Below are positions 24,271-32,011 of a stretch of 36,615 nt of DNA, one piece after another. Position 1 is the first letter of the stretch; each line of letters starts with the position of its first letter. Source of the DNA: an uncultured delta proteobacterium (GTDB lineage Bacteria; Myxococcota_A; Polyangia; Polyangiales; Polyangiaceae); NCBI GenBank assembly GCA_903892415.1, contig CAITIQ010000079.1, positions 1 to 36,615 on the forward strand, in the 5' to 3' direction. The position numbers and the translations under genes are program-made. The notes under the pieces are model-generated. The model was not told the origin of the DNA and made no database searches. It worked only from the letters and a program-made list of their open reading frames with translations.

Positions 24271-24711
24271 ATGGCCGTTTTGTCAGCGTGTGAAGGTTGT
24301 GGGGGCTTCGTCCCGCAGAGTTTGGCTGCGTGTCCCCACTGCGGCAAAGTTGAACGCTCGGGCTCGGCGCTCCGTTCGGTAGCCAAGGCCGCTGTTGCGG
24401 GGGTGACGATGGTCACGCTGATGGCTTGCTACGGAATGGCGATGCCCCAGCCGCAGGAGCCGCAAGGGTCAACGTGTGAGGACGCGGATCGCGACGGGGC
24501 AGTGGATTGTCGCGGTGGCGCTTCGGACGGCCGGCCGCTCGATTGCGAAGACCACGATCCCCAGCGCTTCCCCGCGGCCCCCGACACGCTGGGAGACGGG
24601 ATCGATCAGAACTGCGATGGGGTTGACGGGACTGCCGAAGGAGCGCCTCAAGGAGCCGCGCCGCAAGGAGCCGGCGTGACGCAGACCACGCCGCTGGTCG
24701 TCCCTCAGTAG
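24271..24711 (+). CDS. MopE-like metal-binding-motif protein with N-terminal zinc ribbon
   Basis: This 146-aa protein begins with a compact zinc ribbon (CEGCGG, then CPHCGK) and has a hydrophobic segment (about 37-53). Its C-terminal half is of the Asp/Cys-rich 'putative metal-binding motif' type (DADRDGAVDC, then GDGIDQNCDGVDG), familiar from MopE and many myxobacterial secreted proteins. These loops resemble calcium-binding thrombospondin type 3 repeats. A Pro/Gln/Gly tail closes it. A cytosolic zinc ribbon joined through a membrane segment to an exported calcium-type motif is inferred. GGAGGA at 24262 is too close to ATG 24268, so ATG 24271 is preferred. Confidence 0.75.
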   Translation: MAVLSACEGCGGFVPQSLAACPHCGKVERSGSALRSVAKAAVAGVTMVTLMACYGMAMPQPQEPQGSTCEDADRDGAVDCRGGASDGRPLDCEDHDPQRFPAAPDTLGDGIDQNCDGVDGTAEGAPQGAAPQGAGVTQTTPLVVPQ

Positions 24712-24724
24712 CCTGACCAACAAA

Positions 24725-24768
24725 AGCGAAACGGGCGGCTCTCAGGAACCGCCCGCTTCCGTTTCAAC
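24725..24768. terminator. Bidirectional terminator-like hairpin
   Basis: GGGCGG (24733-24738) pairs with CCGCCC (24749-24754) across a 10-nt loop, and flanking GAAAC/GTTTC can extend it. It lies between convergent genes. On the minus strand the hairpin is followed by a T-rich stretch, and on the plus strand by a weaker one. Confidence 0.65.
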
Positions 24769-24795
24769 CAACCGTGTGAGGCTGGTGAGCTAGCC

Positions 24796-26055
24796 TCAGC
24801 CGCCGACCTTGCCCGTGGCCGAGCCGCTGACCTTGACGCTGACGTCCACCGAGAGCGTCACGCCGGCTGCTGCCGTCGCAACACCCTTGGCGGCGATACC
24901 GGCGCAAAGAGCAGCCTTAGCGCTGGCTTTGCCGATGGCGTCAACCGAGCCGCTGATCTGCGTGCCGAGATCCGCACCAGCCTTGAGCAGGACCTTGCCC
25001 TTGCCGAGGTTGATTTCCACGATCTTCGGCAGGGCCTTCTTGAGGGCGCCGATCACCGTGGTGAGCTCCGCCGAGGCCTTGCCGTTCACGAGAACGGTGA
25101 GGCCCGGGGGATCACACTTGAGGCTGCCAGCGGCCTTGGCGGCGCACTGCGACTGGCACTCCATGCTGACCTTCGGCGGCTTGAACTCGCCGGTGCAGCT
25201 GGGGGCCTTGAAGTCCACGTCACAGCCGCCGGTGCACTGACCCTTGCAGCCGCCGGTGACCTTGGCTTCACACTTCACGTCGCACTTGCCTTCGCAGGTG
25301 CCGCCGCAGGAACCCTCAGCTTGAGCGTCGCAGGAACCGTCACAGGTGCCCGCGCACTTGGCGCCCTTGGAGTCTTTGCCGTCGCACTTGCCGTTGCACT
25401 TGCCACCGCACTTGCCGCTGAACTTCACGTCGCACTTGCCGGAGCAGGAGCCACCGCAGGTGCCTTTGCACTCGGCGCCTGCTTCAAGGCTGCACGAGCC
25501 TTCGCACTTGCCGCTGCACTCACCGGAGAGCTCGCCGCCCTGACAGGAGGCCTTGAATTCACCCGGGCTCACCGGGCTCCCGCAGTCAGCGAGGCACGAG
25601 GTCATCGCGTCGATCGACGCGTAGCACTTGGGGGGCGTGATGGTGATGCTGAGCTTGGCATCGAGGTTCGCCTTCATGAAGGCGTCGAGCTTGCCGGCCA
25701 CTGCTTCACAGGCCTTCTTGGCGCCTTCACCACCACCGGCCTCAGCCTTGAGCTCCTCTTCCTTCATGCCGAGCGCCTTGCCGAGCTCGCCGCAGGACTC
25801 GATCAGGCCGAGCTCCATCTCGACGGCCAGCTTGTCGAACTTGGCGGAGGCATCGAGCAGGCCCTTCATCTTCGCGTCGAGCTGCATGCCCGAGAAGTCA
25901 GCCTTGTCGTACTCGGGGCAACCCTCAGCGAGCTCGCCGAGCTTGGACGGGTCTTTGGCGATACCCGAGAGAGCATCGCAGTTGGCGAGCATGGGAGAAG
26001 CAACGCCGAACAAAGCGACGGGGAGAGCAACGACCTTCCAGCGACTGACCTTCAT
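24796..26055 (-). CDS. Secreted Cys-ladder protein (CxGxC repeats)
   Basis: This is a 419-aa exported protein. The signal peptide ends near residue 24 (ASPMLAN); LANC is a poor lipobox, so SPI cleavage is likely. A helical domain of about 130 residues is followed by a repeat region (171-304) with 24 cysteines. They are grouped in runs spaced exactly four residues apart (C180/184/188, C196/200/204/208, C216/220/224, C234/238/242, C250/254/258/262, C270/274/278) in a C-x-G-x-C pattern. A Cys-poor, Ala/Gly/Lys-rich C-terminal domain ends GKVGG. The function is unknown; a disulfide ladder, beta-solenoid or metal-binding scaffold is possible. ATG 26055 has GGAGG at ideal spacing, so the longer frame from 26172 is rejected. 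Confidence 0.85.
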   Translation of the reverse strand: MKVSRWKVVALPVALFGVASPMLANCDALSGIAKDPSKLGELAEGCPEYDKADFSGMQLDAKMKGLLDASAKFDKLAVEMELGLIESCGELGKALGMKEEELKAEAGGGEGAKKACEAVAGKLDAFMKANLDAKLSITITPPKCYASIDAMTSCLADCGSPVSPGEFKASCQGGELSGECSGKCEGSCSLEAGAECKGTCGGSCSGKCDVKFSGKCGGKCNGKCDGKDSKGAKCAGTCDGSCDAQAEGSCGGTCEGKCDVKCEAKVTGGCKGQCTGGCDVDFKAPSCTGEFKPPKVSMECQSQCAAKAAGSLKCDPPGLTVLVNGKASAELTTVIGALKKALPKIVEINLGKGKVLLKAGADLGTQISGSVDAIGKASAKAALCAGIAAKGVATAAAGVTLSVDVSVKVSGSATGKVGG

Positions 26056-26073
26056 GAAAACCTCCAAAATGGC

Positions 26074-26088
26074 GGGCCGTAAAGGCCC
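26074..26088. promoter_or_regulatory. Hairpin in the 5' UTR of the Cys-ladder gene
   Basis: A perfect 5-bp stem GGGCC/GGCCC with a 5-nt loop lies just upstream of the ribosome-binding site of the Cys-ladder gene. It could affect mRNA stability or ribosome access. Confidence 0.35.
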
Positions 26089-26110
26089 TAAACCGCGTGA
26101 CTTTTGCGCA

Positions 26111-26139
26111 AGTAGAGTCTTGCGTTTCAATGCATTCAA
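26111..26139 (-). promoter_or_regulatory. Promoter TTGAAT-17-TCTACT for the Cys-ladder gene
   Basis: On the minus strand a -35-like TTGAAT (26139-26134) and a -10-like TCTACT (26116-26111) are separated by 17 nt. They sit about 55 nt before ATG 26055 and would give a leader with a hairpin and a strong Shine-Dalgarno sequence. The remainder of the gap (26140-26413) shows no gene or further element that I can support. Confidence 0.4.
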
Positions 26140-26413
26140 GAGCCCACACCGTGGAAGGCACGGGCATCTCAAAACCCCCGAGCCACTCCGAATTGGGGCT
26201 CGACCGAAAACCCCCAGCGCAAAGACGGGCTCATACTGGCCCCGCGCGACGCTCTTTAGTCCGGTCCGCCGCGCGCTGTAAAGGACGCATTGCCGGTCAA
26301 TAGCGGCTCACGCGGCGGCGCACATTGTTTGCTCACGCCCTAAGCCGTTGGCCCGTTCGCGTGACGGTGAATACTTACAGTGCAAATGGCTTGATGGCGC
26401 GAGCTGCAACAGC

Positions 26414-26794
26414 TCAGCGCCGCTTGGCTTTGGGCTTCGCCGGCGTTGGGCTCGCTGGCTCGCCGGAGAAGGGCAGCGCGAGTTGGTTCGTCGGAACGGG
26501 CGCCGCCGTTTTGGTTTGGTCGCTCAGCACGGACTGCTCACGATCGAGGTCGGCGGTGATCACGTCGACGTTGTCGTAGGCGAAGGAGAGCGCATCAAGG
26601 ATTTTGCCCGGCCCGAGGTTCGGGTAGCGGCGCACCAGCGTTTCCACCGTGATGCCACTGCGATGCCAGGCCCAAAGGCGACGCACCGGGACCTTCGAGC
26701 CCACGACGTGCGGACTGCCGGCCAGGATCGCATCGTCGACTCGCACGTGCGGGTGAGGGACGAGCACTCGGGGAAGCGGCAAGAGAGCGGCCAT
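26414..26794 (-). CDS. DUF433-domain protein, orphan
   Basis: This 126-aa protein matches the DUF433 pattern: ILAGSPHVVGSKVPVRRLW, then WHRSGITVETLVRRYPNLGP and ILDALSFAYDN. DUF433 is a winged-helix-like domain often found as the putative antitoxin beside a PIN-like DUF5615 toxin. Here no toxin gene is adjacent, and the C-terminus carries an extra Pro/Ala/Lys-rich tail (PTPAKPKAKRR). It may act as a stand-alone DNA-binding regulator. ATG 26794 is chosen because a TATAGC box lies 6 nt upstream and the domain begins soon after. The longer frame to 26989 overlaps mltG and is rejected. Confidence 0.8.
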   Translation of the reverse strand: MAALLPLPRVLVPHPHVRVDDAILAGSPHVVGSKVPVRRLWAWHRSGITVETLVRRYPNLGPGKILDALSFAYDNVDVITADLDREQSVLSDQTKTAAPVPTNQLALPFSGEPASPTPAKPKAKRR

Positions 26795-26800
26795 TGCCGC

Positions 26801-26806
26801 GCTATA
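26801..26806 (-). promoter_or_regulatory. -10-like TATAGC before the DUF433 gene
   Basis: The minus-strand TATAGC ends 6 nt before ATG 26794. It departs from TANNNT at the last base but has the same position as the other leaderless boxes. Confidence 0.35.
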
Positions 26807-26856
26807 CCCGACCTTCGGCGAATGGGAAAAAGACTCGCAAGCGCGAGGTGACGCGC

Positions 26857-26862
26857 TAGGCT
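26857..26862 (+). promoter_or_regulatory. -10-like TAGGCT upstream of the mltG leader ORF
   Basis: TAGGCT ends 7 nt before ATG 26870, which starts the mini-ORF and not mltG. Confidence 0.45.
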
Positions 26863-26869
26863 GCGCGCG

Positions 26870-26911
26870 ATGCGACGCGGCCTTCCCTACAAGCCCTGGG
26901 CTCGCGGGTGA
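26870..26911 (+). CDS. Leaderless 13-codon mini-ORF coupled to mltG
   Basis: ATG 26870 follows TAGGCT by 7 nt and encodes MRRGLPYKPWARG. Its TGA (26909-26911) overlaps the mltG GTG (26908-26910) as GTGA. mltG has no Shine-Dalgarno sequence of its own, and its frame is closed upstream by a TAG at 26857. Ribosomes probably reach mltG by reading this leader. Confidence 0.45.
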   Translation: MRRGLPYKPWARG

Positions 26912-28110
26912 AGCGACCGAACGTTCGGCCGGCGCCCAAAGCCCGCCCCGCCAAAGTCCGTGCACCCGGCTCGCAAAAGCCCGAGGCACGGCCCTCCGGA
27001 TCGAGCCGCAAAGCAGCTCCGAAGCGGCGTTCCTTTTTGCAGCTGTCTCGGGCCTGGCAGGCTGTGATCGTCGCGCTCTGTGCGCTGCTAATCGCCGTGC
27101 TCGGTGGGGGCGTGTACCTGGCGCGCTTCGCCGAAGCCGAGGGGCCGCTCGCAGGGTCGGCGCTCGAGATCGACGTGCCCGAGGGCGCGAGCTCGAGCGA
27201 GATCGCTGCGCTCTTGCACGATCAAGGGGCCGTCTCCAGCCGTGCGTTGATGGCCGCGTATCTTTGGCTTTCGCCGCGCACCTTCGCCCCGGGCAACCAC
27301 CTCGTGGACGGTGGAGCTACCCCGCGCGAACTCAGCCAACTCCTCGCGCGTTCGGACGGGCGGCCCAAGGTCAAGGTGACCATCCCCGAGGGCTTCACCA
27401 TGTTCGCCATCGCCGAGCGCTTGGAGAAACTGCGCATCGTCTCGCGCGCGGAGTTCTTACGCATCGCTCGGGACCCACAACAGCTCAAACGCCTCGAGCT
27501 GCAAGGCACCACAAAACCGATCGAGAGCGCCGAGGGCTACCTGTTCCCGGCGACCTATGAGTTCCCGAAGAACTGCGAACCGGTCAGCGTCCTCGAGCGC
27601 ATGGTGCGCGAGTCGAATCGGCGTTGGACTCGCATCGCTGAAGACCACGAGCCGGCGCTGCTCGCCTTGCAAAACGAGCTCGGCTGGAGTCGCTTCGAGA
27701 TCCTCACGCTGGCGTCGCTCGTGGAGAAGGAAGCCGCCGTCGATGACGAACGGCCGATCATCGCCAGCGTCTTTCTCAATCGCCTCACGCGGGACAGCTT
27801 CACGCCCAAGCTGCTGCAGTCGGATCCTTCGAGCGCCTACGATTGCTTGCGCCGCCCGACCGAAGTGCCGAGCTGCAAAGGCTTTGACGGCAAAGTCACG
27901 CCGGCGATGAACCGCGACAAGCTGAACCAGTACAGCACCTACACCAACGTGGGGCTACCTCCCGGGCCGATCGCCAACCCCGGTGAACGCTCACTGCGCG
28001 CGGTGCTCGCGCCCGCTCACACCGACTACCTCTTCTTCGTCGCCAAGGGCGGCGGACGGCACACCTTCAGCGAATCGCTCGCCGAACACGACAAGGCGAT
28101 CAAGCGGTGA
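26908..28110 (+). CDS. mltG: Endolytic murein transglycosylase MltG
   Basis: MltG cleaves nascent peptidoglycan strands in the inner membrane and sets glycan chain length. The 400-aa protein has a basic, disordered cytosolic N-terminus (about 1-45). One transmembrane helix follows (about 50-72, AVIVALCALLIAVLGGGVYL), then a LysM-like region (IDVPEGASSSEIAALL) and the YceG domain. The domain carries the catalytic-site blocks EGYLFPATYEF, LASLVEKEA and the late LPPGPIANPG. The length is slightly above the family norm because of the N-terminal extension. GTG 26908 overlaps the stop of a leader mini-ORF, and its own stop overlaps the next gene (GTGA). Confidence 0.93.
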   Translation: MKRPNVRPAPKARPAKVRAPGSQKPEARPSGSSRKAAPKRRSFLQLSRAWQAVIVALCALLIAVLGGGVYLARFAEAEGPLAGSALEIDVPEGASSSEIAALLHDQGAVSSRALMAAYLWLSPRTFAPGNHLVDGGATPRELSQLLARSDGRPKVKVTIPEGFTMFAIAERLEKLRIVSRAEFLRIARDPQQLKRLELQGTTKPIESAEGYLFPATYEFPKNCEPVSVLERMVRESNRRWTRIAEDHEPALLALQNELGWSRFEILTLASLVEKEAAVDDERPIIASVFLNRLTRDSFTPKLLQSDPSSAYDCLRRPTEVPSCKGFDGKVTPAMNRDKLNQYSTYTNVGLPPGPIANPGERSLRAVLAPAHTDYLFFVAKGGGRHTFSESLAEHDKAIKR

Positions 28111-28910
28111 AACGGCTGGAGGTCGTGCTGGTGCCTGCTGCGCTCGGCTTGGCCTCCAGCGCGCTCGCATGGCTTGCGCCCTCCTTGCCGGTGCCGGCCG
28201 CGCTCGCCGATTTGTGCGCGACGGCTTGGGGCATTGTCGTCGTATTGGTGGGGATATTTTTGCGCAGACCAGCGCAAGACCGCGACTTCCTCCCGCTCGC
28301 AGGGGGAATGACGCTGGCGATACTGGCAGGCGCTGCAGCGCTGCTCCTGGTCGTCGATCGCGTTGGGCTCGATCGCTTTACGCTCGCGTTGCAAGTGACC
28401 GCCCTCTTGGCGATCGGCCGGGCGCTGGGCTCGGCGGTGGGGGAGCGGATCGCTTCGCCGGGGCACGTGTTGCCGGCCTCGGTGGTCGCCGCTGCAGCGG
28501 ACGTCGCTTCGGTGCTGAGCCCCGAGGGGCCAACGCACTCGATCGCCGCTAGCGAGCGCGCGCTTTCGGTCTTTGCGCTGGCCGTACCGGTACCGGGGAC
28601 CAACGCCCTCAGCCTGCTGCTCGGCGTAGGCGATCTCGTGTTCCTCGCGTTGCTCGTCGGGGTGATGCGCCGCCATCAATTGAAGACGTTGCGCACTCTG
28701 GTCGGCGCAACGCTGGGGCTGCTGCTCGCGTTCGCCGCTTCGGCGCTGCTTGGGCTCGCCGTCCCCGCGTTGGTCACGATTGGACTTTGCGCCAACCTGA
28801 CGGAGCCGGCCTTCCGCACGTTGCCACCGCGCGAGCGCCGCACCGCGCTCTTCGGGATGGCGGTCGCGGTGGTGTTGGTGGTTGCGGTGGTGGTGCGTTC
28901 GCGGCTGTAG
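28107..28910 (+). CDS. Presenilin/SPP-like intramembrane aspartyl protease candidate
   Basis: This 267-aa protein has roughly eight to nine hydrophobic helices. Three motifs of GxGD-type intramembrane proteases appear in the right order. Asp132 lies in a helix followed by ASV (AAAADVASVL, like the YD..SV of archaeal homologues). GVGD with Asp176 is followed by LVFLALL. A PAL motif sits at 220-222 (LAVPALV). These are the signature elements of presenilin and signal peptide peptidase. Overall similarity beyond the motifs is not obvious, and the aromatic residue before the first Asp is Ala. Its GTG overlaps the mltG stop (GTGA), so the two are made together. It is otherwise an unknown membrane protein, and activity is inferred. 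Confidence 0.6.
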   Translation: MKRLEVVLVPAALGLASSALAWLAPSLPVPAALADLCATAWGIVVVLVGIFLRRPAQDRDFLPLAGGMTLAILAGAAALLLVVDRVGLDRFTLALQVTALLAIGRALGSAVGERIASPGHVLPASVVAAAADVASVLSPEGPTHSIAASERALSVFALAVPVPGTNALSLLLGVGDLVFLALLVGVMRRHQLKTLRTLVGATLGLLLAFAASALLGLAVPALVTIGLCANLTEPAFRTLPPRERRTALFGMAVAVVLVVAVVVRSRL

Positions 28911-28931
28911 CCGCCTCAGCAATCGTTCGAG

Positions 28932-30443
28932 TTAGGGCAGGGAAAGTGCGTTGCGCGCAACGAAGGCATGTGGAGGGCCGTCTGCTGGAATCATGAGTGA
29001 GTCGCAGCCGAGCTGGAGGTCGTTGAACGAGTCCCCAGTCCAGTAGACCGCCTGGCCTACGAGGATGCCGCTGCGAGACCGTACGGTCTCGCCCTTCGCA
29101 ATGCGGTGAGCCACGACCTTGAGGTCCTTGTCGAAGGCCAGCCAACCGGCGCAAAGCGCGCCACACGTCACCCCGGGCACTACAAGCTCGGTGAGTGCGA
29201 TCGGATCGTACTCGCCTACCGCCAGCAAGGTGTCCTCGTTGGCGTAAAGAGCCGCGAGCCGGGAGCTGGTGTCATTCACGTAGTGGCTTCCGTCGTTTGC
29301 TTGCCCTCCACTAGCGCGGGCGATGAAGAACTGCTGGGCCTCCATCACTCCGCCTCGTGACCCGCCGAGGATGGCGGTATCGACTCCGTTACCCGAAGTC
29401 TGAAACACCGCTGGTATCACAGGGAGGGGTGGCTGTCTGTGGGGGCCAATCTCTGCGTGATTGAAGTTTGGATTGATCGTGGTGCCGATCATGGTGCTGC
29501 GGGCCCGGCGGTGGCTGAACCCGTTTGTGGTCCCGCCGTAAGCTGTGACCAAGAGATCGGCCAGGTTGCCGCCCTGCACTGGTCCGAGTGCAATGCGCGG
29601 TGCAGTAAAGTAGCTGTCCCCCGGTTGTGGGGGCACCACGATGTGTTTCGCACAATCCAAATCGTTGTTGTCCTCCACGGGCCAGAGCACCGTGCTGGGC
29701 GCGTCAGCCGTGAGGTCACACGAGGAAGGCTTCGGCGTGGTGCAGGTGATCGTCCCGCCGAGTTGCATGGCCAACAGCAGTTGGTCGCCGTTCGAGGCAA
29801 GGCTCCCGAGTTTGAGTCCAGCGGAGCCGCAGCTAAGCGTCGGGTAGACCTGCCCGTCGAACCTAAACAGGTTGAGAAGCAAGGTGGTGGAAACCACCAC
29901 GTAAACGTCGTCGCCTCGACGAGCCATTGAGAGGGTGGGTTCATCTCCGGCAACCGCTATATCCAAAGGCAGCGGAGGAAAGGGCGTCCCATTCGCATCG
30001 AGCTCGAGCAGAAAGAAGGTGTTCGGCGTAATCACTTCGCTATTCACGGTGGTGAAGCCAGCTCCCGAGTAGCCGCCCACGAGGATGTTGCCGTTGGGCA
30101 TCTCCACCATCGACTGAAAGCGACCAAGTGCATCAACATTTGTGAACGTGCCTACGTCAACCAGCCAATCCCCCGTCGACCCGCCGTCACCGCAATCTCC
30201 GCCTGCTCCGCCTCCACCTGCCGGCCCGCCGCCCGCTCCGCCACCACCGACCTCCGCACCCCCCGCCGCTGAGCCGCCTGCTGCTACTCCACCCACTCCA
30301 CCGCCACCCGGGTTGCCTGCACCAGCGCTCGCACCGCCGCCGCCCGCTCCACCGTCACCCTGATAAAGCAAGATGCAGCTCTGATTGAGCAGCAGTGAAA
30401 GCAGGCCGAACGGCTTGGCGAGCCCCTGACGCGCAATAAGCAT
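28932..30443 (-). CDS. Exported Gly-rich, probable beta-propeller protein
   Basis: The 503-aa product has a weak signal-like hydrophobic start (FGLLSLLLNQSCILLY). A Gly/Ala-rich low-complexity linker follows (about 30-85), then a large beta-rich domain with repeated patterns such as MPNGNILVGGYSG and SMARRGDDVYVV. About eight cysteines are spread in pairs. This is the style of myxobacterial surface proteins with a WD40/Kelch-like domain on a Gly-rich stalk; the function is unknown. ATG 30443 is supported by a promoter directly upstream (TAACCT 6 nt before the start). It diverges from the COG0523 GTPase gene. Confidence 0.7.
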   Translation of the reverse strand: MLIARQGLAKPFGLLSLLLNQSCILLYQGDGGAGGGGASAGAGNPGGGGVGGVAAGGSAAGGAEVGGGGAGGGPAGGGGAGGDCGDGGSTGDWLVDVGTFTNVDALGRFQSMVEMPNGNILVGGYSGAGFTTVNSEVITPNTFFLLELDANGTPFPPLPLDIAVAGDEPTLSMARRGDDVYVVVSTTLLLNLFRFDGQVYPTLSCGSAGLKLGSLASNGDQLLLAMQLGGTITCTTPKPSSCDLTADAPSTVLWPVEDNNDLDCAKHIVVPPQPGDSYFTAPRIALGPVQGGNLADLLVTAYGGTTNGFSHRRARSTMIGTTINPNFNHAEIGPHRQPPLPVIPAVFQTSGNGVDTAILGGSRGGVMEAQQFFIARASGGQANDGSHYVNDTSSRLAALYANEDTLLAVGEYDPIALTELVVPGVTCGALCAGWLAFDKDLKVVAHRIAKGETVRSRSGILVGQAVYWTGDSFNDLQLGCDSLMIPADGPPHAFVARNALSLP

Positions 30444-30449
30444 GGCTGC

Positions 30450-30478
30450 AGGTTAGCCCGCTCGAACGGCAGTAACAA
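30450..30478 (-). promoter_or_regulatory. Leaderless promoter TTGTTA-17-TAACCT
   Basis: On the minus strand a -35 TTGTTA (30478-30473) and a -10 TAACCT (30455-30450) have exact 17-nt spacing. The -10 ends 6 nt before ATG 30443. It is the best example in the window of a leaderless start with a recognisable -35. Confidence 0.6.
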
Positions 30479-30520
30479 CCTCGGCTTGCGCACTCTCGCG
30501 GGAATCGCGAGCATGCGCGA

Positions 30521-31495
30521 ATGCCCTCCTCACCAACGCCGGTAACGGTCGTGACCGGCTTTCTCGGTGCCGGCAAGACCACGCTGGTGAACCGCTGGCT
30601 CTCCGACGTCGAGCGCGGGGAGATCGCGGTGATCGTGAACGAACTTGGAAAGGTCGGGATCGATGGCGCGCTGCTCAACGCACGTGTGCGCGCCCTGATC
30701 GAAATCACCGGCGGTTGCGTGTGTTGCTCGACCCAAGCCGAGCTCGTGCGTGCGCTGGCCGAGCTGGTTTCGGCGCCAACTCCGCCGAAACGGATCTTGA
30801 TCGAAACCTCGGGAGCCGCGTCGCCCGCCGGCGTCGTTCACGCCGTCGCCGGCAGCGCGCAGCACGGCACGCATCTGCTCGACGGCATCATCACGGTCGT
30901 CGACGCGACGCGCGTCGAGGTGCTCTCAGCCTTCGAACTCGCGATCGAGCAAGTGGGCTTCGCCGACATCATCGTGCTTTCGCAGGGCGATCGCTGTGAC
31001 GGCGACGCTCGTGAGCGAGCACAGACCTTGGTCGCCGGACACAACGGCGCTGCCTTGGTCGCAACCGCTAGCCACGGCGAGCTCGATGACCCGGCGCACG
31101 CCACGCTCGAGGCGTTGCTTGCGCAAAGGCGCGCCGATTTCGCACCGCCGCGGCCTTCGCTCGACCGCCCAAGCGAACACGTATTTGAATCGATCTCGCT
31201 CGCCTTCGACGGTGAGCTCGACGGCGACCTGTTTGCCGAGTTCATGGAGAGCGAGCTCGAGCGTTTCTCCGGCCGTCTGCTTCGTACCAAGGGCATCCTC
31301 GCTGTAGCGGGCGTGCCCAACCGCATGATCGTTCAGGGCGTCGCAGATCGGTTCGAGCTCAGCTTCGGCGAGCCGTGGGATGAGCAACCGCGTACGAGCC
31401 GTTTGGTGGTCGTCGGTTTTGGTCTCGAGCGCGAGGCTCTCGCTCGTGCGTTTACGGCCTGTGCAGCTTCTGAAGGTCAGCCTCGGCGCACGTAG
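30521..31495 (+). CDS. COG0523 / CobW-family GTPase metallochaperone
   Basis: G3E GTPases of this family deliver or insert metals (Zn, Co, Ni). The 324-aa protein has Walker A GFLGAGKTT (13-21), EITGGCVCC with the metal-binding CxCC (C66, C68, C69) and Walker-B-type ETSGAASP. A CobW_C domain ends with RLLRTKGILAVAGVPN and RLVVVGFGLER. The guanine-specificity motif, normally NKxD, reads SQGD (154-157), so nucleotide choice may be altered. There is no His-rich stretch. No Zur-type site or zinc paralogue is visible nearby, so the metal cannot be assigned. It overlaps the GNAT gene tail-to-tail by 19 nt. Confidence 0.9.
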   Translation: MPSSPTPVTVVTGFLGAGKTTLVNRWLSDVERGEIAVIVNELGKVGIDGALLNARVRALIEITGGCVCCSTQAELVRALAELVSAPTPPKRILIETSGAASPAGVVHAVAGSAQHGTHLLDGIITVVDATRVEVLSAFELAIEQVGFADIIVLSQGDRCDGDARERAQTLVAGHNGAALVATASHGELDDPAHATLEALLAQRRADFAPPRPSLDRPSEHVFESISLAFDGELDGDLFAEFMESELERFSGRLLRTKGILAVAGVPNRMIVQGVADRFELSFGEPWDEQPRTSRLVVVGFGLEREALARAFTACAASEGQPRRT

Positions 31496-32004
31496 GCAAG
31501 GTCGTCGTGGGCGACGCCGCGAATGACATCGTTCGCAGGCAACAGCCCGTTCGGCTCGAAGCCGCATTTCTCGAGCACGCGGCAGGATGCATGATTCCCG
31601 ACCGTCACCGTCGCGTGCTGCTCGCGCACGCCGTCCGCACAAAGTCGATCCGAAAGCGCGCGCACAGCCTCGCTCGCGAGGCCTTTGCCCCAATGATCGA
31701 CGAAGAACAAATACCCTACGTTGCTGGCGATTCCCCCAGCCGTGATCTCAGCGTCGAGCTTACCGACGATTGCGTCGCCGCAGCGGACCGCCCAGGCCAG
31801 CCACGCGCTGCTGCCGTCTGGCGCAAGGCGCGACTCGTTTCGAAGCCAACGCGCAGCTAGCGCCTCCTGCGAAACCGGCGGAACGACCGAGATCCAGGCG
31901 TAGAGCGCCGGAGCTCGAAGCGGCTCGAACATCGCCGGCGCATGCAGCGCCAGCAGCGGTTCGAGCGACAATCGCTCACTTGCGATTGGTCGATTGAGCC
32001 ACAA
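31477..32004 (-). CDS. GNAT-family N-acetyltransferase (RimJ/RimL type)
   Basis: This acetyl-CoA-dependent transferase has about 175 aa. The N-terminus reads IASERLSLEPL (the usual T/SERL.L.pl start), followed by AIVGKLDAEI, GYLFFVDHWGKGLASEAVRA (the acetyl-CoA-binding R/QxxGxG/A-like loop, here HWGKGLAS) and NHASCRVLEKCGFEPNG. The substrate is unknown; protein N-termini or small amines are typical. TTG 32004 is chosen to fit the family N-terminus, while TTG 32040 would overlap the upstream gene by 29 nt. Neither has a good ribosome-binding site. It probably follows the DUF5362-like gene in one transcript. Confidence 0.82.
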   Translation of the reverse strand: MWLNRPIASERLSLEPLLALHAPAMFEPLRAPALYAWISVVPPVSQEALAARWLRNESRLAPDGSSAWLAWAVRCGDAIVGKLDAEITAGGIASNVGYLFFVDHWGKGLASEAVRALSDRLCADGVREQHATVTVGNHASCRVLEKCGFEPNGLLPANDVIRGVAHDDLAYVRRG

Positions 32005-32011
32005 AGCACGC

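Noticed and set aside
25321..26082. 253-aa plus-strand ORF
   Set aside because: It mirrors the Cys-ladder gene. Its Ala/Leu/Val-rich repeats are the complement of the CxGxC codons.
26414..26794. DUF433 as half of a toxin-antitoxin pair
   Set aside because: No PIN/DUF5615-like toxin lies on either side, so only an orphan DUF433 gene is supported.
28026..28922. 298-aa minus-strand ORF opposite the presenilin-like gene
   Set aside because: Its Arg/His/Gln-rich composition marks it as a shadow; the plus-strand frame has coherent hydrophobic helices and motifs.
30142..30363. Proline-rich 73-aa plus-strand ORF
   Set aside because: It is the complement of the Gly-rich linker of the minus-strand secreted protein.
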